A DNA stretch of 22,853 nucleotides. Source: Pseudomonadota bacterium. GTDB taxonomy: Bacteria; Pseudomonadota; Gammaproteobacteria; Xanthomonadales; Rhodanobacteraceae. The notes below the pieces were generated by a model. The model ran no database searches. It worked only from the letters and a program-made list of their open reading frames with translations, and was not told where the DNA came from. Each line of letters begins with the position of its first letter. Positions within the stretch are counted from its first letter, which is position 1. Position numbers and translations under genes: made by a program. Of the stretch, positions 15,575 to 22,853 are shown one piece after another. Location: assembly GCA_023412995.1 (NCBI GenBank), contig JAEZQS010000135.1, forward strand, positions 1 to 22,853, read 5' to 3'.

Positions 15575-16236
15575 ACGGTGGCCTTCTCGATCACGATCGG
15601 CGTGGTCGGCACGTCGCTGCGGAACGGGCCCTGCGGGCCGGTCGGCACGGCCTTCATCTTGTCCACCACGTCGAGCCCGGAAACCACCTTGCCGAACACG
15701 GTGTAGCCGGGGCTGGCGTCGCTGGCGTAGTCGAGGCGCGGGTTGTCGACGACGTTGATGAAGAACTGCGCGGTGGCGGAATTGGGATCGGCGGTGCGCG
15801 CCATGGCGACGGTTCCGCGCAGGTTGCTGAGGCCGTTCTTCGACTCGATCGGGATGGCCGCGCGCGTCGGCTTCTGCTTGAGGTCCCTGGTGAAGCCGCC
15901 GCCCTGGACCATGAAGTTGTCGATCACGCGATGGAACAGCGTGCCGTCGTAGAAGCCGCTCTTCACGTAGGCGAGGAAGTTCTCCACCGACTTCGGCGCC
16001 TTGTCGGGGTAGAGCTCGATGGTCATGTCGCCCAGGCTGGTCTTCAGCAGCACCCGTGGCGCGGCGGCCGTGGCGGGCGAGGCGTCCCTGGCATCCGCCT
16101 TGGCAGCCGTCGCCGGAGCCTTGTTCGCCGCCTTGCTGGCGGCGGGCGCGGGCTTCGCGGCGGCAGGCGGCGTCGACTGCGCAAACGCAAACGCAGGAAC
16201 GAGGAGGGCGGCGGCGAGCAGCAGGCGTGTGAACAT
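15568..16236 (-). CDS. Periplasmic cyclophilin-type peptidyl-prolyl isomerase
   Basis: A 222-residue protein. The signal peptide MFTRLLLAAALLVPAFAFA is cleaved before Gln20. An Ala/Pro/Lys-rich linker runs to about residue 60, followed by a complete cyclophilin domain with FHRVIDNFMVQGGGF, GTVAMARTADPNSATAQFFINV and GYTVFGKVVSGLDVVDKM. It catalyses cis-trans isomerisation of prolyl bonds, here in the periplasm. Two ATG codons are close: GGAG abuts the one at 16242 but lies 6 nt from the one at 16236, so 16236 is the better start. The stop codon is part of a REP-like repeat. ppx ends 74 bp upstream. Confidence 0.93.
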   Translation of the reverse strand: MFTRLLLAAALLVPAFAFAQSTPPAAAKPAPAASKAANKAPATAAKADARDASPATAAAPRVLLKTSLGDMTIELYPDKAPKSVENFLAYVKSGFYDGTLFHRVIDNFMVQGGGFTRDLKQKPTRAAIPIESKNGLSNLRGTVAMARTADPNSATAQFFINVVDNPRLDYASDASPGYTVFGKVVSGLDVVDKMKAVPTGPQGPFRSDVPTTPIVIEKATVL

Positions 16237-16286
16237 CGGCATCTCCGGGCGCTGGTGGGTGAAACGCGCATGATAGGCGGTCGGCG

Positions 16287-16309
16287 CGGCCGCGTGCAGC
16301 CTGCGGCCG
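16287..16309. repeat. 7-bp hairpin after ppx
   Basis: CGGCCGC (16287-16293) and GCGGCCG (16303-16309) form a perfect stem with a 9-nt loop, immediately after the ppx stop on the minus strand. There is no T-run, so at most a weak or Rho-assisted transcript end. Confidence 0.4.
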
Positions 16310-16310
16310 A

Positions 16311-17843
16311 TCAGGCCACCGCGGGCTGCAGTTCGGCCACGTCCAGCACGAGTTCCAGCCGCTTCATCTGGTCGCGCTCCTGCACGAGATCCGCGCCGGT
16401 CAGCGGATGCTGGGCAAGCCACTGCGAGGGCAGCTGCAGGTGCAGCTTGCGATCCTCCGCGATGAGGCGCAGCGGCGGCAGCGGCTCGGTCGATCGCGCC
16501 CGTTCCAGCAGCGCCGCCAGGCGCAGCAGGGCGGTGAGGCGGCGCACCGGCTCGCGCAGGCGCTCCGGCAGAACCTCGAACGAGGCGCGATGGGGTTTGC
16601 GGCGATGCGAGCGCAGCATGGCCGCCAGCGCCTGCTGCGCCTGGCGGCCGAAGCCGGCGAGGTCGGAGTTGGCGACGATGTAGGCGCCATGCACGTGGTG
16701 CAGGCTGTGGGCAATGGCCAGGCCAATCTCGTGGATGTCCGCTGCCCAGCCGAGCAGGTCGCGTTCGATCGCGCCCATGTGCCAGGCGGCCGACACCTGG
16801 TCGAACAGCGCCAGCGCGGCATGGCGCACGCGCGCGGCCTGCGAACGATCCACCGCATAGCGGTTCGCGAGCGCGGCGATGCTCTCGGCGCGTGGGTCGC
16901 CGTGCATGGCAGGCCCGAGCAGGTCGTACAGCAGCCCTTCGCGCATGGCGGTTTCGCACACGGCCATTTGCTCGATCGAGAAGGTCGAGAAGATGGCTTC
17001 CAGGATCACCGCGCCGCCCGCGATCAGCTGCACGCGGTCTTCGCCCAGTCCGGCCAGGCGCAGCTGCTCCACGCAGCCGGCGGCAAGGATCGCCTCGCGC
17101 AGGCGGTCGAGCGACGTCGCCGTGATGCCGTTTTCGCACCAGCCGTTGGCTTGCACGATGGCGCCGATCGCCTTGGCGGTGCCGGAAGAACCGATCGCCT
17201 CGCCCCAGCCGCGCGCGCGATACACCGATGCGAACTGCTGCAGCTCGAGCGCGATCGCGGTGCTCGCCTGCTGCCAGCGTGCGGCGGTGTAACGGCCGTC
17301 TCCGAAGAAGCGCAGCGTGCTGGCCACGCAGCCGGCCTGAAGGCTTTCCGTTTCCAGTGCTTCGAAGCCTTGGCCAATAATGAATTCGGTGCTGCCGCCG
17401 CCGATGTCCACCACCAGGCGGCGCTGGCTGGACCGGGGCAGGCCGTGCGCCACGCCGAGGTAGATCAGGCGCGCTTCCTCGCGCCCGCTGACGACTTCGA
17501 TCGGGTGGCCGAGCGCCGTTTCCGCCGGCAGCAGGAAGGCCTGCGGGTTGGCCAGCTGGCGCACGGTGTTGGTCGCCACCGCGTGCACGCGCGCCGACGG
17601 GATCGCGCGCAGGCGCTGCCCGAACCGGGCGAGGCACTCCAGCGCCAGCTGGCGCCGGTGCGGGTCGAGCGTGCCGTCCGCACGCAATCCGAGCGCGAGC
17701 CGCACGCTCTCGCGCAGGCGGTCGATCTGGCGCAGGCCGCGGTGCTCGTAGCGCGCCACCACGCAATGGAAGCTGTTGGACCCGATGTCGACCGCCGCAA
17801 TCAGTTCACCGTCGTTGACGTCCATACCGTCGCCGTCGCTCAT
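16311..17843 (-). CDS. ppx: Exopolyphosphatase Ppx
   Basis: A 510-residue cytosolic enzyme that releases terminal phosphate from long polyphosphate chains. The ASKHA-fold phosphate loops are visible: AAVDIGSNSFHCVV near the N-terminus and VVDIGGGSTEFIIG near residue 150. The catalytic region SGREEARLIYLGV lies between them, and a C-terminal HD-like helical region contains DIHEIGLAIAHSLHHVHGAYIVANSDL. E. coli PPX is 513 residues. GppA shares the fold, but the overlap with ppk1 and the full-length C-terminus favour Ppx. The ATG at 17843 overlaps the ppk1 TGA (ATGA), so synthesis and breakdown enzymes are translationally coupled. Confidence 0.96.
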   Translation of the reverse strand: MSDGDGMDVNDGELIAAVDIGSNSFHCVVARYEHRGLRQIDRLRESVRLALGLRADGTLDPHRRQLALECLARFGQRLRAIPSARVHAVATNTVRQLANPQAFLLPAETALGHPIEVVSGREEARLIYLGVAHGLPRSSQRRLVVDIGGGSTEFIIGQGFEALETESLQAGCVASTLRFFGDGRYTAARWQQASTAIALELQQFASVYRARGWGEAIGSSGTAKAIGAIVQANGWCENGITATSLDRLREAILAAGCVEQLRLAGLGEDRVQLIAGGAVILEAIFSTFSIEQMAVCETAMREGLLYDLLGPAMHGDPRAESIAALANRYAVDRSQAARVRHAALALFDQVSAAWHMGAIERDLLGWAADIHEIGLAIAHSLHHVHGAYIVANSDLAGFGRQAQQALAAMLRSHRRKPHRASFEVLPERLREPVRRLTALLRLAALLERARSTEPLPPLRLIAEDRKLHLQLPSQWLAQHPLTGADLVQERDQMKRLELVLDVAELQPAVA

Positions 17844-19999
17844 GGCTTGTGCGGCCTTGCCGGGAAGGAAGCGGCCGCTGCATCGGGCATCGGATCCCCG
17901 GGGGTTGCAACGAGGGGAACCCCCGCGTGGGTCAGTTCCGCCAGCAGCGTTTGTTGCGCCGAATGGGGCGGCGCGTCTCCGCGCTCCACCCGTGCGTAGC
18001 TGCCGTCGGCCTGCAGCTGCCAGGCGCTGGTGTTGTCGGCGAGGTAGTTGGCGAGCGCCTCGTCGAACACGCGCTGTGCCAGCACGGGGTCGCGGATGGG
18101 GAAGCAGGTCTCGATGCGCCGGCGCAGGTTGCGCTCCATCCAGTCCGCGCTCGAGCAGTAGATTTCGGGCTCGCTGCCGTTCTGGAACCAGTACACGCGG
18201 CTGTGCTCGAGGAAGCGACCGACGATCGAGCGCACCCGGATGTTCTCCGACAGGCCAGGCATGCCGGGCCGCAGTGCACAGGCACCGCGCACGATCAGGT
18301 CGATCGAAACGCCCGCCTGCGACGCCCGGTAGAGTTCCTGGATGACGCTTTCCTCGTTGAGCGCGTTCATCTTGGCGATGATGCGCGCCGGCCGGCCTTC
18401 GCGCGCATGTGCCACCTCGCGCTCGATCTTCTGCATCAGGCCCTTGTGCAGGGTGAAGGGCGAATGCAGCAGGCACTTCAGCTTGATCACCGGCCCGAGA
18501 CCGGACAGCTGGAGGAACAGCTGGTGGGTGTCCTCGCCGATGTCGGGATTGGCGGTCATCAGGCCGAAGTCGGTGTACTGGCGCGACGTCACCTGGTGGT
18601 AATTGCCGGTGGAAAGGTGTGCGTAGCGGCGCAGCACCCCGCGCTCGCGACGCACGATCAGGAGCATCTTCGCGTGCGTCTTGTACCCGACCACCCCGTA
18701 CACCACTTGGATGCCGGCTTCCTGCAGGCGGTTGGCAAGGCGCAGGTTGGCTTCCTCGTCGAAGCGCGCGCGCAGTTCCACCACCACCGTGACGTCCTTG
18801 CCCTGGCGCGCCGCCTCGATCAGGTGGTCGACCAGCGGCGAATCGTTGCCGACGCGGTAGAGCGTCTGCTTGATCGCCAGCACGTCCGGATCCACGCTCG
18901 CATCGCGCAGGAGCTCGACCACCGTACTGAAGGATTCAAACGGATGGTGCAGCAGGATGTCGTGTTCGCCAATGGTTTCGAACAGGCCCTGCTCGCCCGC
19001 CAGTGCGGGAGGCACGCGCGGCGTGAACGGCGCGAACTTCAGGTCGGGACGGTCGATCTGGTCGTAGACCGCATTGATGCGATTGACGTTGACCGGGCCC
19101 TCGCAGCGGTAGACATCGGTCTCGGCCAGCTCGAAGTTCTGCACCAGCATGTCGGCGATCGCGCGCGGGCAGTCATCGGCGATTTCCAGCCGGACCGGCC
19201 GTGCGTAGCCGCGCCCCTTGAGTTCGTCGCGCAAGGCGAGCGCAATGTCGGCCTCGTCCTCGTCGACGAACAGTTCGCTGTTGCGGGTGACGCGGAACTG
19301 GTACGAGCCCTTCACCTGCATGCCCGGAAACAGCTCGTCCATGAATTCGTGCAGGATGCTGGAGAGGAACACGAAGTCATGGCTCGCCTGCGCCACTTCG
19401 GCAGGAAGCCGGACGATGCGTGGCAGCGAGCGCGGCGCCCGCACCAGCGCCATGTGGCCCTCGCGCCCGAACGCATCGCGCCCCTTGAGCACCACCGCGA
19501 TGTTGAGGCTCTTGTTGAGGATGCGCGGGAACGGATGCGCCGGATCGAGCCCGAGCGGGGAAAGCACCGGCAGGATCTCGTTGCGGAAATAGCCCTGCAG
19601 CCAGCGCCGCTGCTTGACCGTCCAGCGGTCCCGGCTGGAAAAGCGGATGTCTTCCTGCTCGAGGGCGGGGAGCAGCGTGGTATTCCAGAAGTCGTACTGC
19701 GCCTTGACCAGCGCCAGCGCACGTTCGCGGATGCGTGCCAGCACCTCGGCTGGCGGCATGGCGTCTGGACCGGGGCGTAGCTCGCTCAGGCTGGAGTGTT
19801 CCCGCAGCACCGCGACGCGCACTTCGAAGAACTCGTCGAGATTGGTGCAGGCGATGCAGAGGTATCGCATCCGCTCCAGCAGCGGCACGCGCGCGTCCTG
19901 CGCCTGCGCCAGCACGCGGAAGTTGAACTCCAGCTGGGCCAGCTCGCGATTGAGATAGAGCGAGGGGTCCGTGAGGTCGTGGCGTACGTCGCGGTTCAT
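17840..19999 (-). CDS. ppk1: Polyphosphate kinase Ppk1
   Basis: A 719-residue enzyme that reversibly transfers the gamma-phosphate of ATP to polyphosphate. Order of domains: N-terminal helical domain (YLNRELAQLEFNFRVL ... ACTNLDEFFEVRV), head domain (LNKSLNIAVVLKG) and two C-terminal PLD-like domains. The first PLD-like domain has GYKTHAKMLLI, carrying the autophosphorylated His, and RRYAHLSTGNYH. The second has IIAKMNALNE and GACALRPGMPGLSENIRVRSIVGRFLEHSRVY. E. coli PPK is 688 residues. The ATG at 19999 has GGA 7 nt upstream; an in-frame TTG at 20029 lies within a hairpin and is less likely. It lies 197 bp after phoR. Confidence 0.96.
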   Translation of the reverse strand: MNRDVRHDLTDPSLYLNRELAQLEFNFRVLAQAQDARVPLLERMRYLCIACTNLDEFFEVRVAVLREHSSLSELRPGPDAMPPAEVLARIRERALALVKAQYDFWNTTLLPALEQEDIRFSSRDRWTVKQRRWLQGYFRNEILPVLSPLGLDPAHPFPRILNKSLNIAVVLKGRDAFGREGHMALVRAPRSLPRIVRLPAEVAQASHDFVFLSSILHEFMDELFPGMQVKGSYQFRVTRNSELFVDEDEADIALALRDELKGRGYARPVRLEIADDCPRAIADMLVQNFELAETDVYRCEGPVNVNRINAVYDQIDRPDLKFAPFTPRVPPALAGEQGLFETIGEHDILLHHPFESFSTVVELLRDASVDPDVLAIKQTLYRVGNDSPLVDHLIEAARQGKDVTVVVELRARFDEEANLRLANRLQEAGIQVVYGVVGYKTHAKMLLIVRRERGVLRRYAHLSTGNYHQVTSRQYTDFGLMTANPDIGEDTHQLFLQLSGLGPVIKLKCLLHSPFTLHKGLMQKIEREVAHAREGRPARIIAKMNALNEESVIQELYRASQAGVSIDLIVRGACALRPGMPGLSENIRVRSIVGRFLEHSRVYWFQNGSEPEIYCSSADWMERNLRRRIETCFPIRDPVLAQRVFDEALANYLADNTSAWQLQADGSYARVERGDAPPHSAQQTLLAELTHAGVPLVATPGDPMPDAAAASFPARPHKP

Positions 20000-20013
20000 C
20001 GGGCGGTCCGTTG

Positions 20014-20031
20014 CGTTGCCAGGCGGCAACG
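20014..20031 (-). promoter_or_regulatory. Hairpin in the ppk1 leader
   Basis: CGTTGCC (20014-20020) and GGCAACG (20025-20031) form a perfect 7-bp stem with a 4-nt loop. It ends 14 nt before the ppk1 start codon and next to its GGA ribosome-binding site. It could affect ppk1 translation or be a transcript-processing site. Confidence 0.4.
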
Positions 20032-20196
20032 GGATCGGCGGGAGGCAGTGGCAGCATCGGACAAATCGCCGGGCTGCGCCAGTTCAAGATGGGGCCGTGA
20101 TGGCGAAACCGGAAGCGGGGGAGCGATGCCGCGGCAGGGGCACCTGATCCGATGCGCGGTCGAGGCCCGCCATCCCGCGGTCGCGCAGCAGCGCAC

Positions 20197-21258
20197 CTAC
20201 GCGACGGGCGCCAGCAGGCGTGCATGGTCGAACACGCAGGCGAAGGTGCTGCCGGCGCCGACCTGGCTGGTGATTTCCAGGTGCGCGCCATGCAGCTGCA
20301 GCACGTGCTTGACGATGGACAGGCCGAGCCCGGTGCCGCCCGACTCGCGCGAGCGGCTGGTCGAGACCCGGTAGAAGCGTTCGGTGAGCCGCGGCAGGTG
20401 CTGAGCCGGGATGCCGTGGCCCGTGTCGCTCACCGCCAGGCGAGCGCCCGCCTCGCTGCTGCGCCACTGCAACGTGATGCGCCCGCCGGGTGGCGTGTAG
20501 CGCACGGCGTTGCTGACCAGGTTGGAAAACGCGCTGTGCAGTTCCTTGGCTGAGCCGCACAGGTCGTGCACGCCATCGAACTCCACCTGGATTGTGTGCG
20601 CGCCCTGGCTCAGCGCCTCGGCCTCGCGCCGCAGCGCGTCCACCAGCGGACGCATGCCGATGCGTTCCTGCGGCAGGGTGTTGCTTGCCTCCAGCCGCGA
20701 GAGCGTCAGCAGGTCTTCCACGATCTGCGTCATGCGCCGCGACTGGTTGCGCAGTTCGTGCAGGATGGCCTCATATTCGGGGACGTCCCCAGGCTCGATC
20801 ATGTCGAGGTAGCCGTGCACCACGGTCAGCGGCGTACGCAGTTCGTGCGAGACGTTTGCGACGAAATCGCGGCGTACCTGTTCGATGCGCATCAGCTGGC
20901 TGATGTCGCGCGCCACCAGCAGCGCGGCACCGGGCGCGTAGCGGATCAGGCGCAGCGTCAGGTGCACGCTGCAGTCGGCCGGCGACTGCAGCTCGCCGAG
21001 CGGCTCCGCGGCGCCGGACTCCAGCCAGCGTGTGAACGCCGGCAGGGGCATCCGTCCGGCGATCGGCGCGCCCGCATCACGCGGCCACTGGATGCCGAGC
21101 AGCCGTCCCGCCGCGGCATTGCACCACTGCACGCGGTCGCTGGCGTCGAGCGCCACGATGCCATCGGGCAGCGCGGCCGCGGCGCGCCGGAACAGGCGCA
21201 GCAGGTGCACCAGCTGGCGCCGGCCGCGTGCGCGGCGAGGTGTCGTCGCGGAATCCAT
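20197..21258 (-). CDS. phoR: PhoR-type sensor histidine kinase lacking membrane segments
   Basis: A 353-residue kinase. A PAS domain (about 27-120: ALPDGIVALDASDRVQWCNAAAGRLLG) precedes the HisKA domain with the phospho-acceptor VSHELRTPL (His138). The ATPase domain follows with NLVSNAVRYTP (N box), VSDTGHGIP (G1) and GGTGLGLSIVKH (G2). It phosphorylates PhoB under phosphate limitation. PhoR proteins normally begin with one or two membrane helices (E. coli PhoR is 431 residues). Here the protein starts with a basic segment right where those helices should end. The in-frame TGA of phoB, one codon upstream of the ATG, rules out a longer start. The catalytic parts are intact. Confidence 0.9.
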   Translation of the reverse strand: MDSATTPRRARGRRQLVHLLRLFRRAAAALPDGIVALDASDRVQWCNAAAGRLLGIQWPRDAGAPIAGRMPLPAFTRWLESGAAEPLGELQSPADCSVHLTLRLIRYAPGAALLVARDISQLMRIEQVRRDFVANVSHELRTPLTVVHGYLDMIEPGDVPEYEAILHELRNQSRRMTQIVEDLLTLSRLEASNTLPQERIGMRPLVDALRREAEALSQGAHTIQVEFDGVHDLCGSAKELHSAFSNLVSNAVRYTPPGGRITLQWRSSEAGARLAVSDTGHGIPAQHLPRLTERFYRVSTSRSRESGGTGLGLSIVKHVLQLHGAHLEITSQVGAGSTFACVFDHARLLAPVA

Positions 21259-21261
21259 GGT

Positions 21262-21954
21262 TCAGGCCGGGGTGGTCGAGAAACGGTAGCCGGCCCCGCG
21301 CACGGTCTGCACCAAGCCGTCGCAGCCCACCGGCTCCAGCACCTGGCGTAGGCGCCGGATGTGCACGTCGACGGTGCGCTCTTCGACGTACACCCCTCCA
21401 CCCCACACGTGGTCGAGCAGCTGCCCGCGGGTGTACACGCGCTCGGGGTGGGTGAGGAAGAAATGCAGCAGGCGGTATTCGGTCGGCCCGAGCTGCAGTG
21501 GCTGGCCCTCGTGCGAGACGCGGTGGGCCGCACCGTCGATGCGCAGGCCTCCCAGTTCCACCACGCCCTGGTCGTCCTCGCCGCTGGTGCGGCGCATGAC
21601 CGCACGGATGCGCGCCATCAGCTCGCGGGTGGAGAACGGCTTGACGACGTAATCGTCGACGCCTGCATCCAGCCCGCCGACGCGGTCGCTTTCCTCGCCG
21701 CGCGCGGTCAGCATGATGATCGGAACTTCGCGGGTCAGTTCCTCCCGCCGCAGGCGCCGCGCGAACTCGATCCCGCTCATCCCCGGCAGCATCCAGTCGA
21801 GCAGGATGAGATCGGGCACCTGGGCGGCGATGGCGTGTTGTGCCTCGCGTGCGTCGGCGGCGTGCACGGGCAGCATGCCGTCCTTGCGCAGGGCGAATGC
21901 CACCATGTCGCGGATGGCCGCTTCGTCTTCGACGATCAGGATGCGCTTGTGCAA
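21262..21954 (-). CDS. phoB: Phosphate regulon response regulator PhoB
   Basis: A 230-residue OmpR-type activator of the Pho regulon. From the TTG at 21954 the acidic pocket (Asp10, Glu11), the phospho-acceptor Asp53 (LLDWMLPGMSG), Thr83 and Lys105 (DYVVKPFS) take the same numbers as in E. coli PhoB (229 residues). The C-terminal winged helix has TVDVHIRRLRQVLEP and VRGAGYRF. GGTGA lies 4 nt before the TTG. An ATG at 21990 would add 12 residues, but it coincides with the predicted -10 of the PHO-box promoter, so the TTG is preferred. phoR follows 3 nt after the stop. Confidence 0.94.
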   Translation of the reverse strand: MHKRILIVEDEAAIRDMVAFALRKDGMLPVHAADAREAQHAIAAQVPDLILLDWMLPGMSGIEFARRLRREELTREVPIIMLTARGEESDRVGGLDAGVDDYVVKPFSTRELMARIRAVMRRTSGEDDQGVVELGGLRIDGAAHRVSHEGQPLQLGPTEYRLLHFFLTHPERVYTRGQLLDHVWGGGVYVEERTVDVHIRRLRQVLEPVGCDGLVQTVRGAGYRFSTTPA

Positions 21955-21988
21955 GGAGTCACCGCGATGGCCGGGGCATGACGGCGCC

Positions 21989-22022
21989 ATTCCAGCGGCT
22001 GCATGTTACAGGCGCGTGACAG
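21989..22022 (-). promoter_or_regulatory. PHO box and -10 of the phoB promoter
   Basis: On the minus strand CTGTCAC (22022-22016), GCGC, CTGTAAC (22011-22005) reproduces the two 7-bp repeats with a 4-bp spacer of a PHO box; the spacer is GC-rich instead of AT-rich. Ten nt further, TGGAAT (21994-21989) fits a -10 at the distance usual in PhoB-activated promoters that lack a -35. Transcription would start near 21982, about 28 nt before the TTG of phoB. This predicts autoactivation of phoB-phoR. Confidence 0.7.
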
Positions 22023-22036
22023 CGCTGCCCGGTGCG

Positions 22037-22853
22037 TCAGTGGCGCTGGCAGCAGGCGAACGCGGGGGTGAGGGAATCGGGCTCGGGCACGCCCTCGCGC
22101 TTGCGCCGCTCCAGCACCGCGGGGGTCAATTGGGTGATGCGCGCATCGATGCGGCTGCGCTGGTAGTAGCTGAGGTCGGACTGCTTCGATAGCGCCTTGA
22201 GCTGCGCCAGGGCGTCTTCGGCATGGCCCGTCAGCCAGGCCGCTTCGGCATAGGCCTCGGCGGCCCGCACCGTGTCGCCGGCGAGCTGGTTGGCGCGGCC
22301 GTAGCTGCGCTGCAGTTCGGGGTCGTCGGGACGGCGCTCGACCAGCGGGCGCAGCAATGCGAGCGCCTGTTGCGCATGGGCAACATCGGTGCGCGCGAGC
22401 AGCGCATCGGCGTAGGTCAGGGCGACCGAGCGGTTGCCGGGGAAGTCGCGCTCGAGCTGCCGGTAGGTTGCGAGGGCTTCCGCCTTCGACCCGGCCTGGT
22501 CCTGCGCGTGCGCGAGGGCGAGCCGCAGCACGGCCGAGGACGGCTCGCGCTCCACCAGCGGTCGCAGTTGCACCACGGCGTCGCCCGGTTGGCCCGCGCG
22601 CACCAGCGCCAGCGCATAGCCGTAGCGGTTGGCGAGGGTGTCGAACGCCGGGTCCTGGCGCAGGCTGTCGGCGTAGTAGCCGCGGATGCCGGCAGGCGAG
22701 GCTGCGGTCAGCACGCGTGCGCGCTCGCGCATCAGTTCGAAATAGCTTTCGCCGGCAGGATCTCGCGGCGCGCAGGTCGACACCGACACGCGCGGCAGGG
22801 CGGCGCCTTCGCCCTTCTCCTCGACGGTCGTCGTTGCCGCTTCGCTGGCGGCC
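22037..22853 (-). CDS. TPR region of a probable BepA/YfgC-like M48 protease (5' end outside window)
   Basis: The frame is open from the right edge to the TGA at 22037-22039, giving 271 C-terminal residues. GESYFELMRERARVL, directly after a region rich in Ala, Glu and Thr, resembles the junction between the M48 metallopeptidase domain and the C-terminal TPR domain in BepA/YfgC proteins. Several 34-residue helical repeats follow (FDTLANRYGYALALVRAGQ, VLRLALAHAQDQAGSKAEALATYRQL, ELQRSYGRANQLAGDTVRAAEAYAEA). BepA helps outer-membrane protein assembly in the periplasm. The HEXXH site and signal peptide would lie outside, so a different TPR protein cannot be excluded. The end CCQRH is Cys-rich. Confidence 0.62.
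   Translation of the reverse strand, partial: AASEAATTTVEEKGEGAALPRVSVSTCAPRDPAGESYFELMRERARVLTAASPAGIRGYYADSLRQDPAFDTLANRYGYALALVRAGQPGDAVVQLRPLVEREPSSAVLRLALAHAQDQAGSKAEALATYRQLERDFPGNRSVALTYADALLARTDVAHAQQALALLRPLVERRPDDPELQRSYGRANQLAGDTVRAAEAYAEAAWLTGHAEDALAQLKALSKQSDLSYYQRSRIDARITQLTPAVLERRKREGVPEPDSLTPAFACCQRH

Noticed and set aside
15568..17766. Apparent fusion of the cyclophilin with a long N-terminal region running through ppx
   Set aside because: The extension lies out of frame within ppx and is low complexity. A signal peptide and ribosome-binding site at 16236 mark the true start.

Overview
The window looks like the chromosome of a high-GC gammaproteobacterium of the Xanthomonadales (Lysobacteraceae/Xanthomonadaceae type). 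The grounds are the gene order dedD-cvpA-purF, a phoB-phoR-ppk1-ppx block, lpxH next to a periplasmic cyclophilin, an intergenic repeat of the GTAGGAGCGGC...GCCGCGACC kind, and small exported proteins ending in LPVALQSFSIN or FTNGFDDP. This placement is inferred from the sequence alone; no database was searched.

Layout. (1) Bases 1-2813, plus strand: the end of a SPOR-domain DedD-like protein, then cvpA and purF. This is the conserved septal-ring/purine neighbourhood known from E. coli. (2) 2991-6431, plus strand: a DUF455 ferritin-like protein overlaps by 4 bp a membrane-anchored protein, which overlaps an 11-bp stretch of a multi-spanning GT-C-like membrane protein. (3) 8699-6410, minus strand: a compact glycosylation operon of GT2 glycosyltransferase, DUF2304-like membrane protein and GT4 glycosyltransferase, convergent with region 2. 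(4) About 8.7-14.75 kb: a visibly less GC-rich accessory stretch. It holds exported beta-sandwich proteins (a jelly-roll-like protein, two near-duplicate PPC-like proteins, a DUF1573/FN3-like protein and a choice-of-anchor-J-like protein) and a two-gene unit in which both proteins carry the same FSGRP...LGYRG domain. One of these is fused to a C-terminal domain with a plausible Cys/His catalytic layout. (5) 14724-17843, minus strand: lpxH (lipid A synthesis), an exported cyclophilin, and ppx. (6) 17840-21954, minus strand: ppk1, phoR and phoB, with ppk1 and ppx overlapping by 4 bp. A good PHO box lies upstream of phoB. (7) The right edge holds the C-terminal TPR part of what is probably a BepA/YfgC-like M48 protease.

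How the genes work together. PhoB/PhoR would sense and transmit phosphate limitation, and Ppk1/Ppx make and degrade polyphosphate; all four lie in one direction. The two glycosyltransferases and the DUF2304-like protein probably modify a lipid-linked glycan, and the facing GT-C-like protein may use a polyprenyl-linked sugar. The exported proteins of region 4 look like recently duplicated or acquired surface/extracellular proteins.

The most interesting candidates for something undescribed are the FSGRP gene pair at 13529-14750 and the shared leader layout (hairpin, 25 nt, start codon, with GGAGA at the same offset) in front of two different exported-protein genes. A PhoR without its membrane domain, and a repeat that supplies the stop codon of the cyclophilin gene, also deserve a look. 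No rRNA, tRNA, CRISPR array, transposase or integrase was found.
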